The notes beneath the pieces were generated by a model, which was not told the DNA's origin, ran no database searches, and saw only the letters and a list, made by a program, of their open reading frames with translations. The position numbers and the translations under genes were made by a program. Below are positions 27,348 through 35,703 of a stretch of 64,000 nucleotides of DNA, piece after piece; positions within the stretch are counted from its first letter, which is position 1, and every line of letters begins with the position of its first letter. Origin of the DNA: Methanoregula sp. UBA154 (GTDB lineage Archaea; Halobacteriota; Methanomicrobia; Methanomicrobiales; Methanospirillaceae); assembly GCA_002502245.1 (NCBI GenBank), contig DAPW01000018.1:1-64000 (forward strand), in the 5' to 3' direction.

Positions 27348-27645
27348 AGAGTCGAAACCAAATCTGCCATAGTGCTTGACTTTTCATTATATACTAATAA
27401 TCTTATCGTTCAGGCACGAACGCGTTCGACACCGGATATCGTACGGGAGGGGTGATGGGATCGTTTCAATGTTCAGAAGCGGCGCCAGAGGATCGGAGAA
27501 AAAGGTCAGGTCTCCCGGTTACCTCCCGGCAGAACCTTTTGTCGGAAAACACACGTTTTTTCCTGCAGGTCCGGACCCGCGGTGGCGGTTGGGGTAAACG
27601 ATGCGCTTATCTCCCCAACCTGCAGTACTGTTCAACAGGTGAGGA

Positions 27646-28860
27646 ATGGTTCACACGCCCCCGTTCATTACCGCAGCACGCATTCCCCGGGGAACCTGCA
27701 AGCTGTTCGGCGCGATCAAAGCACTCGGCACGATAAAAAAGAGTGTGGTCCTTGTCCACGGTCCGAAAGGCTGTGTATACCATATCAATTACATCCTCGG
27801 CATGCGGGGCGACCGCCCGTCAGAGATCTATACCACCGCTCTCGACGAACACGATGTTATATTCGGGGCCGAACAGAAACTGAAGGATGCTGTCCTCTCC
27901 CTGGACCGGACACTCCAGCCGGACCTTTTGTTTGTGCTCTCCTGCTGTTCATCTGAGATCATCGGTGAGGATGCAGCCAGTGCGGTCCGGGACACCGGAA
28001 CCCGGGCGAGAACGATTGCCATCTCAGCCGGCGGGTTTGAAGGGGATTTCCATGAGGGATACAGCGAGACCCTCTGCCAGCTCGTCCGGGAGCTGGCCCG
28101 GGAACCCGGCAGGACAGCCCTTCATGCCGTCAATCTGGTGGGTATGCTGCGGGCCGGCCCCGATCTCGCAGAACTCAGGCACCTGCTCGGCCGGATCGGG
28201 GTGACGGTGAACGCGGTCCTCACCGCGGATGCAACACGGGATGACCTGGAACGGCTGGGCGAAGCCGCACTGAATATCGTGCTCTGTGAACCCGCCGGAA
28301 AGGAAGCGGCAATCCTCCTGCAGACACGCTGCGGCACTCCCTTTATCATCGAGGAAATCCCGATCGGATATGCATCCACCATCCGGTTCCTGGAGCGGGT
28401 GGCAGCAGCCCTCGGCCTCCCTGCACCCGTTTTCCCCCCAGCGGGTCCGGACCGGGCTCCGGACTGCAGTTTTCTCAGGCACCGGCAAATCGCCATCATC
28501 AGCGGCCCCACCCGCGCCGTATCCATGATCCGCTTTCTTGCAGAATATGGTGTTGTCCCCCGGCTGGTCGTGGTGGATTTTGACAGTTCCGTGCAGGAAA
28601 AGATCCGGTGCCAGAACCTGCCCGCGGGGGAGGTGCTGATCGAACCCGACCACGAACTCATTGTGCAGAAACTCCGGGAACATGAGATCGATCTGCTCAT
28701 CGGCGGTATGCTGGAGCAGCCGATAGCAAAGGCACTCTCCATCGAACACATTGATATCATGCACGGGAGCCAGCAGACGGTCGGATTTGCCGGAGCACAG
28801 AACCTTGCACAACTCCTGGAACGAAAAGATAAGAATACCCGTAATCCGAAGAAGAGATAA
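27646..28860 (+). CDS. Orphan nitrogenase component 1-like protein (NifD/NifE/CfbD superfamily)
   Basis: A 404-residue protein of the nitrogenase MoFe/component 1 fold. The N-terminus keeps three candidate cluster-ligand cysteines in the family spacing: Cys18 (PRGTCKLFG), Cys43 (HGPKGCVYH) and Cys100/101 (LSCCSSEIIGED). The family motif TTALDEHDVIFGAEQKL is also present. A second Rossmann half ends with ISGPTRAVSMIRFL and EHIDIMHGSQQTVGFAGAQNL. No NifH-type reductase, NifK partner or cofactor gene adjoins it. Candidates include a NifE-like scaffold, a CfbD-type subunit for coenzyme F430 synthesis, or a methanogen reductase of unknown substrate. Its GC-loop motif looks closer to NifD/E than to CfbD as I recall it, so I leave it unnamed. 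GGTGAGG supports the ATG at 27646. Confidence 0.8.
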   Translation: MVHTPPFITAARIPRGTCKLFGAIKALGTIKKSVVLVHGPKGCVYHINYILGMRGDRPSEIYTTALDEHDVIFGAEQKLKDAVLSLDRTLQPDLLFVLSCCSSEIIGEDAASAVRDTGTRARTIAISAGGFEGDFHEGYSETLCQLVRELAREPGRTALHAVNLVGMLRAGPDLAELRHLLGRIGVTVNAVLTADATRDDLERLGEAALNIVLCEPAGKEAAILLQTRCGTPFIIEEIPIGYASTIRFLERVAAALGLPAPVFPPAGPDRAPDCSFLRHRQIAIISGPTRAVSMIRFLAEYGVVPRLVVVDFDSSVQEKIRCQNLPAGEVLIEPDHELIVQKLREHEIDLLIGGMLEQPIAKALSIEHIDIMHGSQQTVGFAGAQNLAQLLERKDKNTRNPKKR

Positions 28861-29078
28861 GATCGGAGTCGTTCCGGGAATGCTGAGCAGCAACGAACGC
28901 AACGGGGAGTTTTTTTCAGGTAAAGAGGTTTTGGCCGGAGAGTGTGGCCCGGCGGGCGGGAGCTCCCGGGCCCGGCACTGACACCGGCGTTGTGCAGCAG
29001 TTTTTTGCCAGCTTCCCGGATAAAAACAGCGCCTGCAGCCAGGCCGGTGGATGGCTCATGATTTTCAGTATACGGCTT

Positions 29079-30140
29079 TTAGATCCACTTCTTTTTCCGG
29101 TAGTAGGTGAGCATCCCGAGAACCATGACGACCATCACAATCAGCACCGCAAAATAGCCGAATTCCCACTCGATTTCAGGCATATTCTCAAAATTCATGC
29201 CATAGAGGCCGACCACAAAGGTGAGCGGGATGAAGATGGTCGCAATCAGCGTGAGCACCTTCATGATCTCGTTCATCTTATAACTCAGGCCGGACAGGTA
29301 GATGTCGATCATGCCGGATACCATGTCACGGAAGGTCTCCAGCGTATCAATCACCTGGATCGTATGGTCATATACATCCCGCAGGTAGATCCCGGTGGGT
29401 TCCTGGATAAGCGCCGATTCGGACTGCTCAAGGTTGTTGATCAGCTCGCGGAGCGGCCAGACCGATTTCCGGACAAATATCATGTCCTTTTTGAGCCGGT
29501 TGATCTTCTGGAGCGCGTCCGGTGTCGGGCTCGCCACCAGCTCCTCCTCGAGGTTCTCGATCTCTTCCTCAAGTTTCTCCATGACCACAAAATAATTGTC
29601 AACGATAACATCGATGAGCGCGTAGGCAAGGTAATCCGGGCCGAATTTCCGGATTCTGCCATCCTTCCGTATCCTCTCCCGCACGGGATCAAAAATATCC
29701 CCGACATCCTCCTGGAACGAGATGAGGAAATTCTGCCCGAAGACCATGCTGATATGCTCGATCTTGATGAGCTTCGTGGCATCGGGATACGTGAGCATCT
29801 TTAAGTTCAGGTAAATATACTGCTCAAGGTCCTCCATCTTCGGACGCTGCCCGATATTGAAAATATCTTCGATAATGAGCGGGTGGATAGTAAAGCACTT
29901 CGCGAGATCTTCGATAAGTTTTGGGTTTCCCAGGCCGTCAACATTGATCCATGTCACCGTTTTGGTGTCACGGAACGGGAAACATTCGCTGATATTTCCG
30001 ACAATTTTCTCCTGGAAGTGGGTGGCATCGTAATCAAGAACGGTGATAGGGACCGTCCGGCCGGAAGGTTCACTGATGACCGGAAGCGATCCGGGCGGGC
30101 GGAAGGCCTGTTTTACGAGGGAGTGGCGGTGGCGTGACAT
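29079..30140 (-). CDS. corA: CorA-type magnesium/cobalt transporter
   Basis: A 353-residue channel. The long N-terminal cytoplasmic domain has helical arms (EEEIENLEEELVASPTPDALQKINRLKKDM). The C-terminus has two membrane helices with the signature YGMNFENMPEIEWEFG between them (a YGMNF-type GMN selectivity motif), and it ends in KKKW. A start at 30140 gives a typical CorA length; an upstream ATG would add an unlikely Arg/Pro-rich extension over the repeat-bearing gap. It is a single gene. It is a pentameric importer of Mg2+ (or Co2+), with the usual regulatory metal site between subunits. Confidence 0.94.
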   Translation of the reverse strand: MSRHRHSLVKQAFRPPGSLPVISEPSGRTVPITVLDYDATHFQEKIVGNISECFPFRDTKTVTWINVDGLGNPKLIEDLAKCFTIHPLIIEDIFNIGQRPKMEDLEQYIYLNLKMLTYPDATKLIKIEHISMVFGQNFLISFQEDVGDIFDPVRERIRKDGRIRKFGPDYLAYALIDVIVDNYFVVMEKLEEEIENLEEELVASPTPDALQKINRLKKDMIFVRKSVWPLRELINNLEQSESALIQEPTGIYLRDVYDHTIQVIDTLETFRDMVSGMIDIYLSGLSYKMNEIMKVLTLIATIFIPLTFVVGLYGMNFENMPEIEWEFGYFAVLIVMVVMVLGMLTYYRKKKWI

Positions 30141-30806
30141 GGACGGTTTCTGAGAGTACAGTGAGATTGGGTGAAAGATGCATAAGATTATCGTTGATCC
30201 GGACGGGCCCGGCGGGCCGGAGCGGGGCCGGATTGGAGGGTACTGCCACCACCATAGGTCCACCCGCTGATTTGACCGGGGGCGGAGCAGGTCGCGCAAT
30301 CGAAATGTACCCATACGACCCCCTCCTGCCCTCATGAGCTGTCCACCCACAATCTGTCGTATGAAAAATCTCGTTTTCATGCCAAAATCCGGACCGTAAT
30401 GGAGGGGGTCTCATGGGTACAAATGTTCTGCTTATGGGTTCCGGAGGCCGGCACCTGCCGGCACACTGTGACCCGTCCCTGGCACAATTATTAACGTAAC
30501 AATGTACGATCCCCGGGAATGTTCCTGAGGAAAAATGAAGCGGATCGGGGGGTGGCATGCGATCGAAACGTACCCGTGCGACCCCCTCCATCAGGTTGAT
30601 GGAAAAAAACCGCGTCATTTCTGTAATGATTTATCCGGCGGGCTGATCAAGAGGAATATCTATTGCTGACCATTCCCAATAGAAACCCTGACATTCAGAC
30701 CGGCGACCCTTCTCTGCCTCAATGCAAAACTCCTGAAAAAATACCGGGGAATCGCCGGGCCTGCAGGAAGAGTCACAAAGTCCGTATCAGAGGGTGAAGA
30801 CCGAAT
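30141..30806. other. Large gap with a repeated 26-base motif and an inverted repeat
   Basis: About 670 bases without a credible gene. The left half carries the motif CGAAATGTACCCATACGACC (30301-30320) extended by CCCTCC. A second direct, slightly diverged copy is at 30564-30589. An inverted arm GGAGGGGGTCTCATGGGTAC is at 30401-30420. The rest has no signal beyond a weak TATA-like area before 30807. Confidence 0.55.
30301..30589. repeat. Three-armed direct and inverted repeat
   Basis: Arms GTACCCATACGACCCCCTCC (30307-30326) and GGAGGGGGTCTCATGGGTAC (30401-30420) are inverted and match at 18 of 20 positions around a 74-base loop. A third copy (30570-30589, CGTACCCGTGCGACCCCCTC-like) is in the direct orientation with CGAAA before it, as in the first arm. 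Confidence 0.75.
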
Positions 30807-31703
30807 ATGACAAATCCTGACAGGATTACAGGACCAGCCACCAGCAGTACGTCCGGTGATTTGCCGGTCCTCTTCTCCGCCCGGCCGGAAGCACTGAGTT
30901 TCCTGTACCGGTACATCTTCTCCTTCACTCCCGTTCTGCTCGTCATGCTCTGCATTGGTCTTCGGGGAGTTCTGGACAGCATGTTCCTTGCCGCTTCACC
31001 GCTGGTCCCGACACTGTCCCCCGTTCCGGCCCCTGCCTCGGATGTTTCCTCAGCCGCGATGGCGCAATACCTCGGGATGATGAATAGCAGTACTGCGGGT
31101 TATGGGGAACTTGCTGCGATAACGATCCTCCTGGTCGTGCCGGTCGGCATCTTCCTCCTGGCAGCAGTCATCGGGAGCGAACTCCGGCAGACCCAGGTGT
31201 GGACCGGCTCCGCCCTGGCCCTCGTCCTGAGCTCAGGAGCCGCTTATGTTCTGGCTGGCAGTCCTTCCTTCTCCATGGCATACCTCCTCCTGCTCCTGCA
31301 GTGGATCGCGTTCCTTGTCCAGCCGTTCGGTATTGCAGCCTCAGGTATCGTGCTCTTTGGAACAGAGATTTTCCGGCGGTCTGTCAGGTACGTGATTACG
31401 CCGGATGCGGTCGTAATCCGTGGCGGCATCTTCAGGAAGGTGGAACAGACCCTCCCGCATCACCGTATCAGCATGGTATCCTTCGAACACGATCTCATCG
31501 GCTCGCGGTTCAACTATGGGACTGTCATTCCCCAGAGTTCTACCTCCCGGGATGGGGCAGTCTCATCTGATACCGGAGCCGGTTATGCAGGCAGTGCCGG
31601 GGCATCCCGGGACCCGCTTGCCAGCCTCTTCGGGATACCGGATCCGAAAGCCGCTCAGCGGATTATCGAAAGCAGGATGAATCGTCCGGCCCGTGATGAC
31701 TGA
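30807..31703 (+). CDS. PH-domain membrane protein (YdbS-like)
   Basis: A 298-residue protein. There are hydrophobic helices at ~45-70, ~105-125, ~145-160 and ~165-185, then a bacterial-type PH (bPH2/YdbS) domain at ~190-245 (YVITPDAVVIRGGIFRKVEQTLPHHRISMVSFEHDLIGSRFNYGTV). The C-terminal Ser/Gly-rich linker ends in a small helical tail (PKAAQRIIESRMN). Such proteins are thought to sit at the membrane as regulators. The ATG at 30807 is plausible with a weak ribosome site. It is a single gene. Confidence 0.8.
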   Translation: MTNPDRITGPATSSTSGDLPVLFSARPEALSFLYRYIFSFTPVLLVMLCIGLRGVLDSMFLAASPLVPTLSPVPAPASDVSSAAMAQYLGMMNSSTAGYGELAAITILLVVPVGIFLLAAVIGSELRQTQVWTGSALALVLSSGAAYVLAGSPSFSMAYLLLLLQWIAFLVQPFGIAASGIVLFGTEIFRRSVRYVITPDAVVIRGGIFRKVEQTLPHHRISMVSFEHDLIGSRFNYGTVIPQSSTSRDGAVSSDTGAGYAGSAGASRDPLASLFGIPDPKAAQRIIESRMNRPARDD

Positions 31704-31737
31704 TCCGTGATTGGTGATGGTGAAACAATCTGATCAG

Positions 31738-31925
31738 GAGAAACAGGCATGAACTGGTGGAGTTCATACCGGGCGATGAAAATTTTAAAAACATCATAAT
31801 TTTCACGAGAGCTCCCCGTCTCAGGGCCCCTCCGGGGCACGGCGGGGCAGTTCGGTGTTTTTTCAGAAATATCGGTCATTGATCCGCCGCGGGGGCGTCC
31901 CTCGGGGGACGGCGGAGTTCATCCC
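31738..31925 (+). repeat. Dispersed repeat family B, copy B2
   Basis: Runs from AGGCATGAACTGGTGGAGTT through GCGATGAAAATTTTAAAAAC, the hairpin-rich CTCAGGGCCCCTCCGGGGCA plus CGGCGGGGCAG, and GATCCGCCGCGGGGGCGTCC with GGGGGACGGCGGAGTTCATC. It is followed in the same orientation, with ~70 bases between, by A4, exactly as B1 is followed by A3. Confidence 0.8.
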
Positions 31926-31974
31926 AAATAATGAAGATGGTAATGAATCCTTTTATCACATCCGGTTCATTTAA

Positions 31975-32108
31975 TTTTCATAGGAAAACCTCTTTTTTAA
32001 AAACATGAGCTCACCCCCTTGCGCCAGCCCTGCCCTTGCCGGGGGAGGGGGCGCATGCAATGCCCAGCTCTGACGTTGATAGAATCCGTCCTGTTTTTTT
32101 TGCTCTGT
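31975..32108 (+). repeat. Dispersed repeat family A, copy A4 (left half only)
   Basis: Holds the left block (TTCATAGGAAAACCTCTTTT, ACATGAGCTCACCCCCTTGC, GCCAGCCCTGCCCTTGCCGG) and GACGTTGATAGAATCCGTCC, but lacks the right hallmark with GCACTATCGCAACC. It seems to be interrupted by A5, which starts a few bases on. Confidence 0.75.
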
Positions 32109-32318
32109 AGAAATCATTATAAAGTGATTAAATCGTCCCCCTTGAGCCAGCCATGCCCCCGTTGGGGGCTCAATCGCACATGTGATGCCGTGGAAGTATC
32201 TGTGTACGGTCCTCATTCAAAACTGACCCGGTAATACGGCGTTATCGCAATTCGGGGATGCCACAGCAGCGGGGGCGAAGCCCCCAGGAGCGTCAGAATT
32301 GTACGAAGGATTTCCCAT
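32106..32318 (+). repeat. Dispersed repeat family A, copy A5 (complete)
   Basis: Starts TGTAGAAATCATTATAAAGT, contains CCCCCTTGAGCCAGCCATGC and a GCCCCCGTTGGGGGC hairpin, then CGGCGTTATCGCAATTCGGG and GCGGGGGCGAAGCCCCCAGG and GAGCGTCAGAA. It closely matches A2, which suggests a recent shared ancestor. Confidence 0.8.
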
Positions 32319-32334
32319 GAAAATCATTTCCTTC

Positions 32335-32530
32335 AGGAACCGATGATGGAAGATTGATCCCCCCATACTCCCTTGTACGATGAACGCCCGCCGCCCCGAA
32401 GGGCGCCCCGCGGCGGGTTCCGGAAGGTGGAAAAAATAACTGGGAGAATGAAACTTCTTGCCCTGCCGTGTCTCGGAGAGTCCCAGTAGCGGGGAAGCCT
32501 CGCACTATCGCATGGTTATTCCTGATTTTC
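32335..32530. repeat. GC-rich palindromic segment, family C-like
   Basis: Contains GAACGCCCGCCGCCCCGAAG, GGCGCCCCGCGGCGGG (a strong stem), then GTCTCGGAGAGTCCCAGTAG, CGGGGAAGCC and CGCACTATCGCATGG. It has one family A fragment at its right end and partial similarity to 26575-26800. Confidence 0.5.
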
Positions 32531-32550
32531 ATGGTTCGGGTGTGAAGGCC

Positions 32551-32690
32551 CGTTCATGTACGTTTCTACAGAGCAGTTTTTTTTGGTAAAAAACAGGTAA
32601 TACAGCACTATCGCAACCATGGCTCCCGAACGGCGGACGATGCCCCGGAAGCGTCAGGTATCTGAATGCGTTCTACAGAGCATAAAAAAA
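32551..32690 (+). repeat. Dispersed repeat family A, copy A6 (right half) with a B-type end
   Basis: Starts with a reverse-oriented family B end (CCCGTTCATGTACGTTTCTA), then AAAAACAGGTAATACAGCAC, TATCGCAACC and GATGCCCCGGAAGCGTCAGG with TATC. The left half of family A is missing. It lies just upstream of the 3' end of the gene at 32702. Confidence 0.7.
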
Positions 32691-32701
32691 CGCACCTGAT
32701 G

Positions 32702-33295
32702 TTATTCGTTACCCGCGGGGGAGTGCAGGCTCAAAACGCCAAAGTACGCTGCGGCAATGATGAAGACCTGGAGGTAGAGACCGAGTGCAAGAAGCAGCGT
32801 ATGCACCGGGTAACCCGGGGAATAAACGATCTCCTGAACGTGGAAAAGTGCTGCCAGACCGTCAAGGATCCATCCGGTCAGGGGGAGCACCGGAGAGAAT
32901 TGAGGGAGCGCTCCTCCCTTGCGGGATTCTCCCATTGTCGAATAAAACAGAAGGGCCACACCGAAAAACGACAGCAGGGAAAAGATCAGCCATGGCCGGT
33001 TGATCCCGGTTTTTTTCCCAAACCAAAGATATGGTGTGATCACGGCAAGGGATGTGAGCAGAAGCATGAGTGAAAACATGACGAGTGTCCCGGCCAGCAC
33101 ATTCCCTTCATCGATTACCCTGAACCGGAGTATTCCTCCCATCACCAGCAGCACAACACCCGCGAGGACCAGCGGAAACCAGCATGGGACGGGATCTGCA
33201 GTCTTCCGGATAGCTGCGTAAAGCACCGCAGGGATGATGAAGATAGAGATGAGAAATAGGATGATGACCAGAGGAAAAATCAGGTCTTCGTACAC
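32702..33295 (-). CDS. Polytopic membrane protein of unknown function
   Basis: A ~197-residue membrane protein with five or six hydrophobic helices (FPLVIILFLISIFIIPAVLYAA; FPLVLAGVVLLVMGGIL; AGTLVMFSLMLLLTSLAVITP; WLIFSLLSFFGVALLF; VHTLLLALGLYLQVFIIAAAYFG). The family is not recognised. The GTG at 33295 is preferred because an AT-rich TATA-like stretch (TTAATAATTT) lies ~20-30 bases upstream, giving a short leader; the frame stays open to 33379, where a start would lie in the promoter. It sits between repeat A6 and the truncated 33401 paralog. Confidence 0.7.
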   Translation of the reverse strand: MYEDLIFPLVIILFLISIFIIPAVLYAAIRKTADPVPCWFPLVLAGVVLLVMGGILRFRVIDEGNVLAGTLVMFSLMLLLTSLAVITPYLWFGKKTGINRPWLIFSLLSFFGVALLFYSTMGESRKGGALPQFSPVLPLTGWILDGLAALFHVQEIVYSPGYPVHTLLLALGLYLQVFIIAAAYFGVLSLHSPAGNE

Positions 33296-33400
33296 GTACC
33301 TGCATATAATTCTCAAATTATTAAAAAATGCGGTTTGAGGGAGTCGCCCCTGGTTCGAAAAATGGGGTGTGACCTCCACACCTGTGAGAGCCCGGCAGTT

Positions 33401-33715
33401 TCACAGCACAGGCAGGAACCATCCCGCAACGGAGGTCACGATCCAGATGAAAACCGCAATGACCAGCGCCCTGAACCAGCCGATCGTGTACAGTTTCTGC
33501 AATGACAGGAGCCACACAATCCCTGCAACGAATGCAGGTATCAGGCACCAGCTCCCCATTTCGAACCCTATATAAACATAGTGGTCAAATATCTTACCCA
33601 TCAACGGATCTACCGTTGATCCAACCGGCGGGAACGGCATTTGCGTGGCGAGCCTGCGGGTTTTTGGAAGCGTATACACGAATATGGATAGCATAGCATA
33701 CGAACACCATACCAT
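33401..33715 (-). pseudogene. 5'-truncated paralog of the small membrane protein at 27039
   Basis: The last ~45 residues (IPAFVAGIVWLLSLQKLYTIGWFRALVIAVFIWIVTSVAGWFLPVL) align with the C-terminus of the 27039-27347 protein. The N-terminal helices of that protein are missing and replaced by an unrelated non-hydrophobic lead (KTRRLATQMPFPPVGSTVD). It may start at the ATG at 33601 (66 residues) or be dead. I class it as a probable decayed copy, with a short functional form possible. Confidence 0.6.
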
Positions 33716-33738
33716 AGAAGACCATACGAGGATATCAT

Positions 33739-35694
33739 ATGATTTTAGTCCCAGATACGAGCGTCCTCATCGACGGGCGCATAACCTCAATGATAAAAGC
33801 CGGTGAATACAAGGGTGCAACAATAATCGTTCCCGAAGCAGTGATTGCAGAACTCGAGGCCCAGGCCAACAACGGGCGCGAGATCGGCTTTTTGGGGCTC
33901 TCGGAGCTCCAGTCGCTGTGCAAAATGGCTGAAGAAAAAACGATTGAACTCAAGTTCTCCGGTATCCGGCCATCGCTCGAACAGGTAAAACTCGCCAGTG
34001 GGGGCGAGATCGACGCGATGATCCGGAATATCGCGATTGAGAATGCTGCACGGTTCATCACGAGCGACTCCGTGCAGGCCGAGGTGGCACGGGCAAAGGG
34101 GCTCGATGTCATCTACTTAAAGCCGCAGGTAACCGATTTTGTCCCGCTCGGGATCGACCAGTTCTTTGACGAGCACACCATCGCGGTGTACCTCAAGGAG
34201 CGGGTCAGTCCCTCGGCAAAGAAGGGGACCATCAATGACATGAAACTCGTGAAGATCCGCGACCAGCCGACAAGCGAGTACGAGCTCCGGATGCTGGCGC
34301 AGGAGATCCTCGAACGGGCCAAGCGCGACCCCGACGGCTTCATCGAGGTCGAGAAGCGGGGCATCACGGTCGTCCAGATCGGGTCCATGCGGATCGCGAT
34401 CGCCCGCCGCCCGTTCTCGGACGGCATGGAGATCACGGCCGTCCGCCCGATCGTGGACGTGACCTTAAAGGACTACGTCAAGTCCGATATCATCACGAAA
34501 CGGATCACGAGCGAGAAGCGGGGCATGATCATTGTCGGCGCTCCCGGTTCCGGCAAGACCACGCTCGCCCAGAACGTGGCCACCTACCTCTCCGACAGCG
34601 GCTTCGTGGTCAAGACCATGGAGGCCCCCCGCGAGCTGCAGGTGCCCGACCAGATCACCCAGTACACGATGCTGGACGGCAGCATGGCCAACACCGCGGA
34701 TGTCCTCCTCCTCGTCCGCCCCGACTTCGTTATCTTCGATGAGCTCCGGAAGAACGAGGACTTCAATGTCTTTGCCGACATGCGCCTCGCGGGCATCGGC
34801 ATGGTCGGCGTCATCCATGCAAACGGCGTGCAGGACGCGATCCAGCGCTTTTCCGCCCGCGTGGACTTCTCCGTCCTCCCGCAGATCATCAACACGATCA
34901 TCTTTGTCAGGCAGGGCGTCATCACGAAGATCTACGATGTCGGGTTCACCGTCAAGGTGCCCGAGGGTATGGCCGGCGAGGTGCACATCCGTCCGGTCAC
35001 CACCGTCACCGACCACGAGAGCGGGGAGCTCGTCATCGACGTCTTCCGCTACGATGGCGAGACCATCGTGATCCCGGTCATGGCAGCACCACCCGCCACG
35101 CACCAGAAACCCGCGCCCGCCCCGATCCAGCAGATCGGCCAGCCGGTAGCCCCGCCCCAGCCCATGCGGGCACCGGTCGCAACGCCCGAGCCTTCCCGGA
35201 AGGAGAGTGACGAGCGGCCCGGCTGGAAACTCATGGAAAAGGATATCCAGCGCGAGATCGGGCGGTACACCGATGGCTTTGTCGACGTCCAGATGACGAG
35301 CGACACAAAAGCCGTGGTGTATATCGATGACAAGGACGTGCCGGCAGCGATTGGCAAGGGCGGCAAGAACGTCTCGGCCATCGTCAACAAGATCGGGATC
35401 GGGATCGACATCAAACCCCGTTCCGAGTTCGACCGGCAGCAGGCCCAGCCCCGGGGCGAGGAGGAGTTCAACCTCGGCGGCGGAATCAAGATCCAGACCG
35501 ACAAGAAGCAGCTCACGATCGTTGCCCCCGAACAGAGCGGCCGGATCGTGGACGTCTTTGCCGGCAAGGAGTACCTCTTCACGGCCACCGTGAACGAGAG
35601 CGGGGAGATCCACCTTGCCAAGAACTCGAGCATAGCGCAGGAGATGATCCGGCGCTACACGAACAACGAGGTCATCAAGCTGAGGCCGGTATAA
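33739..35694 (+). CDS. PIN - ATPase - KH domain protein (PilT-family ATPase)
   Basis: A 651-residue archaeal protein with three parts. The N-terminal PIN nuclease domain (MILVPDTSVLIDGRI; acidic residues Asp6/Asp12 and the later GGEIDAMIRN, FITSDSVQAEV) is followed by a PilT-like secretion/motor-ATPase domain with Walker A GAPGSGKTT (267-275) and Walker B-like VIFDELRKNED (~333). A Pro-rich linker leads to a C-terminal RNA-binding KH domain (VYIDDKDVPAAIGKGGKNVSAIVNKIG; about 540-570). The family is conserved across Euryarchaea and has been suggested to act on RNA. The gene lies nine bases before leuS, whose ribosome site is in its tail, so the two share a transcript. Confidence 0.93.
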   Translation: MILVPDTSVLIDGRITSMIKAGEYKGATIIVPEAVIAELEAQANNGREIGFLGLSELQSLCKMAEEKTIELKFSGIRPSLEQVKLASGGEIDAMIRNIAIENAARFITSDSVQAEVARAKGLDVIYLKPQVTDFVPLGIDQFFDEHTIAVYLKERVSPSAKKGTINDMKLVKIRDQPTSEYELRMLAQEILERAKRDPDGFIEVEKRGITVVQIGSMRIAIARRPFSDGMEITAVRPIVDVTLKDYVKSDIITKRITSEKRGMIIVGAPGSGKTTLAQNVATYLSDSGFVVKTMEAPRELQVPDQITQYTMLDGSMANTADVLLLVRPDFVIFDELRKNEDFNVFADMRLAGIGMVGVIHANGVQDAIQRFSARVDFSVLPQIINTIIFVRQGVITKIYDVGFTVKVPEGMAGEVHIRPVTTVTDHESGELVIDVFRYDGETIVIPVMAAPPATHQKPAPAPIQQIGQPVAPPQPMRAPVATPEPSRKESDERPGWKLMEKDIQREIGRYTDGFVDVQMTSDTKAVVYIDDKDVPAAIGKGGKNVSAIVNKIGIGIDIKPRSEFDRQQAQPRGEEEFNLGGGIKIQTDKKQLTIVAPEQSGRIVDVFAGKEYLFTATVNESGEIHLAKNSSIAQEMIRRYTNNEVIKLRPV

Positions 35695-35703
35695 GGTGAA
35701 AAC

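Noticed and set aside
27646..28860. Naming the nitrogenase-like gene cfbD or nifD
   Set aside because: The motifs place it only in the superfamily. There is no NifH or NifK neighbour, and the N-terminus differs from CfbD as I remember it, so a specific symbol would be overconfident.
29079..30380. Longer CorA starting at 30380
   Set aside because: The extra 80 residues are Arg/Pro/Trp-rich translation of the repeat-bearing gap and do not resemble CorA; the start at 30140 gives the normal family length.
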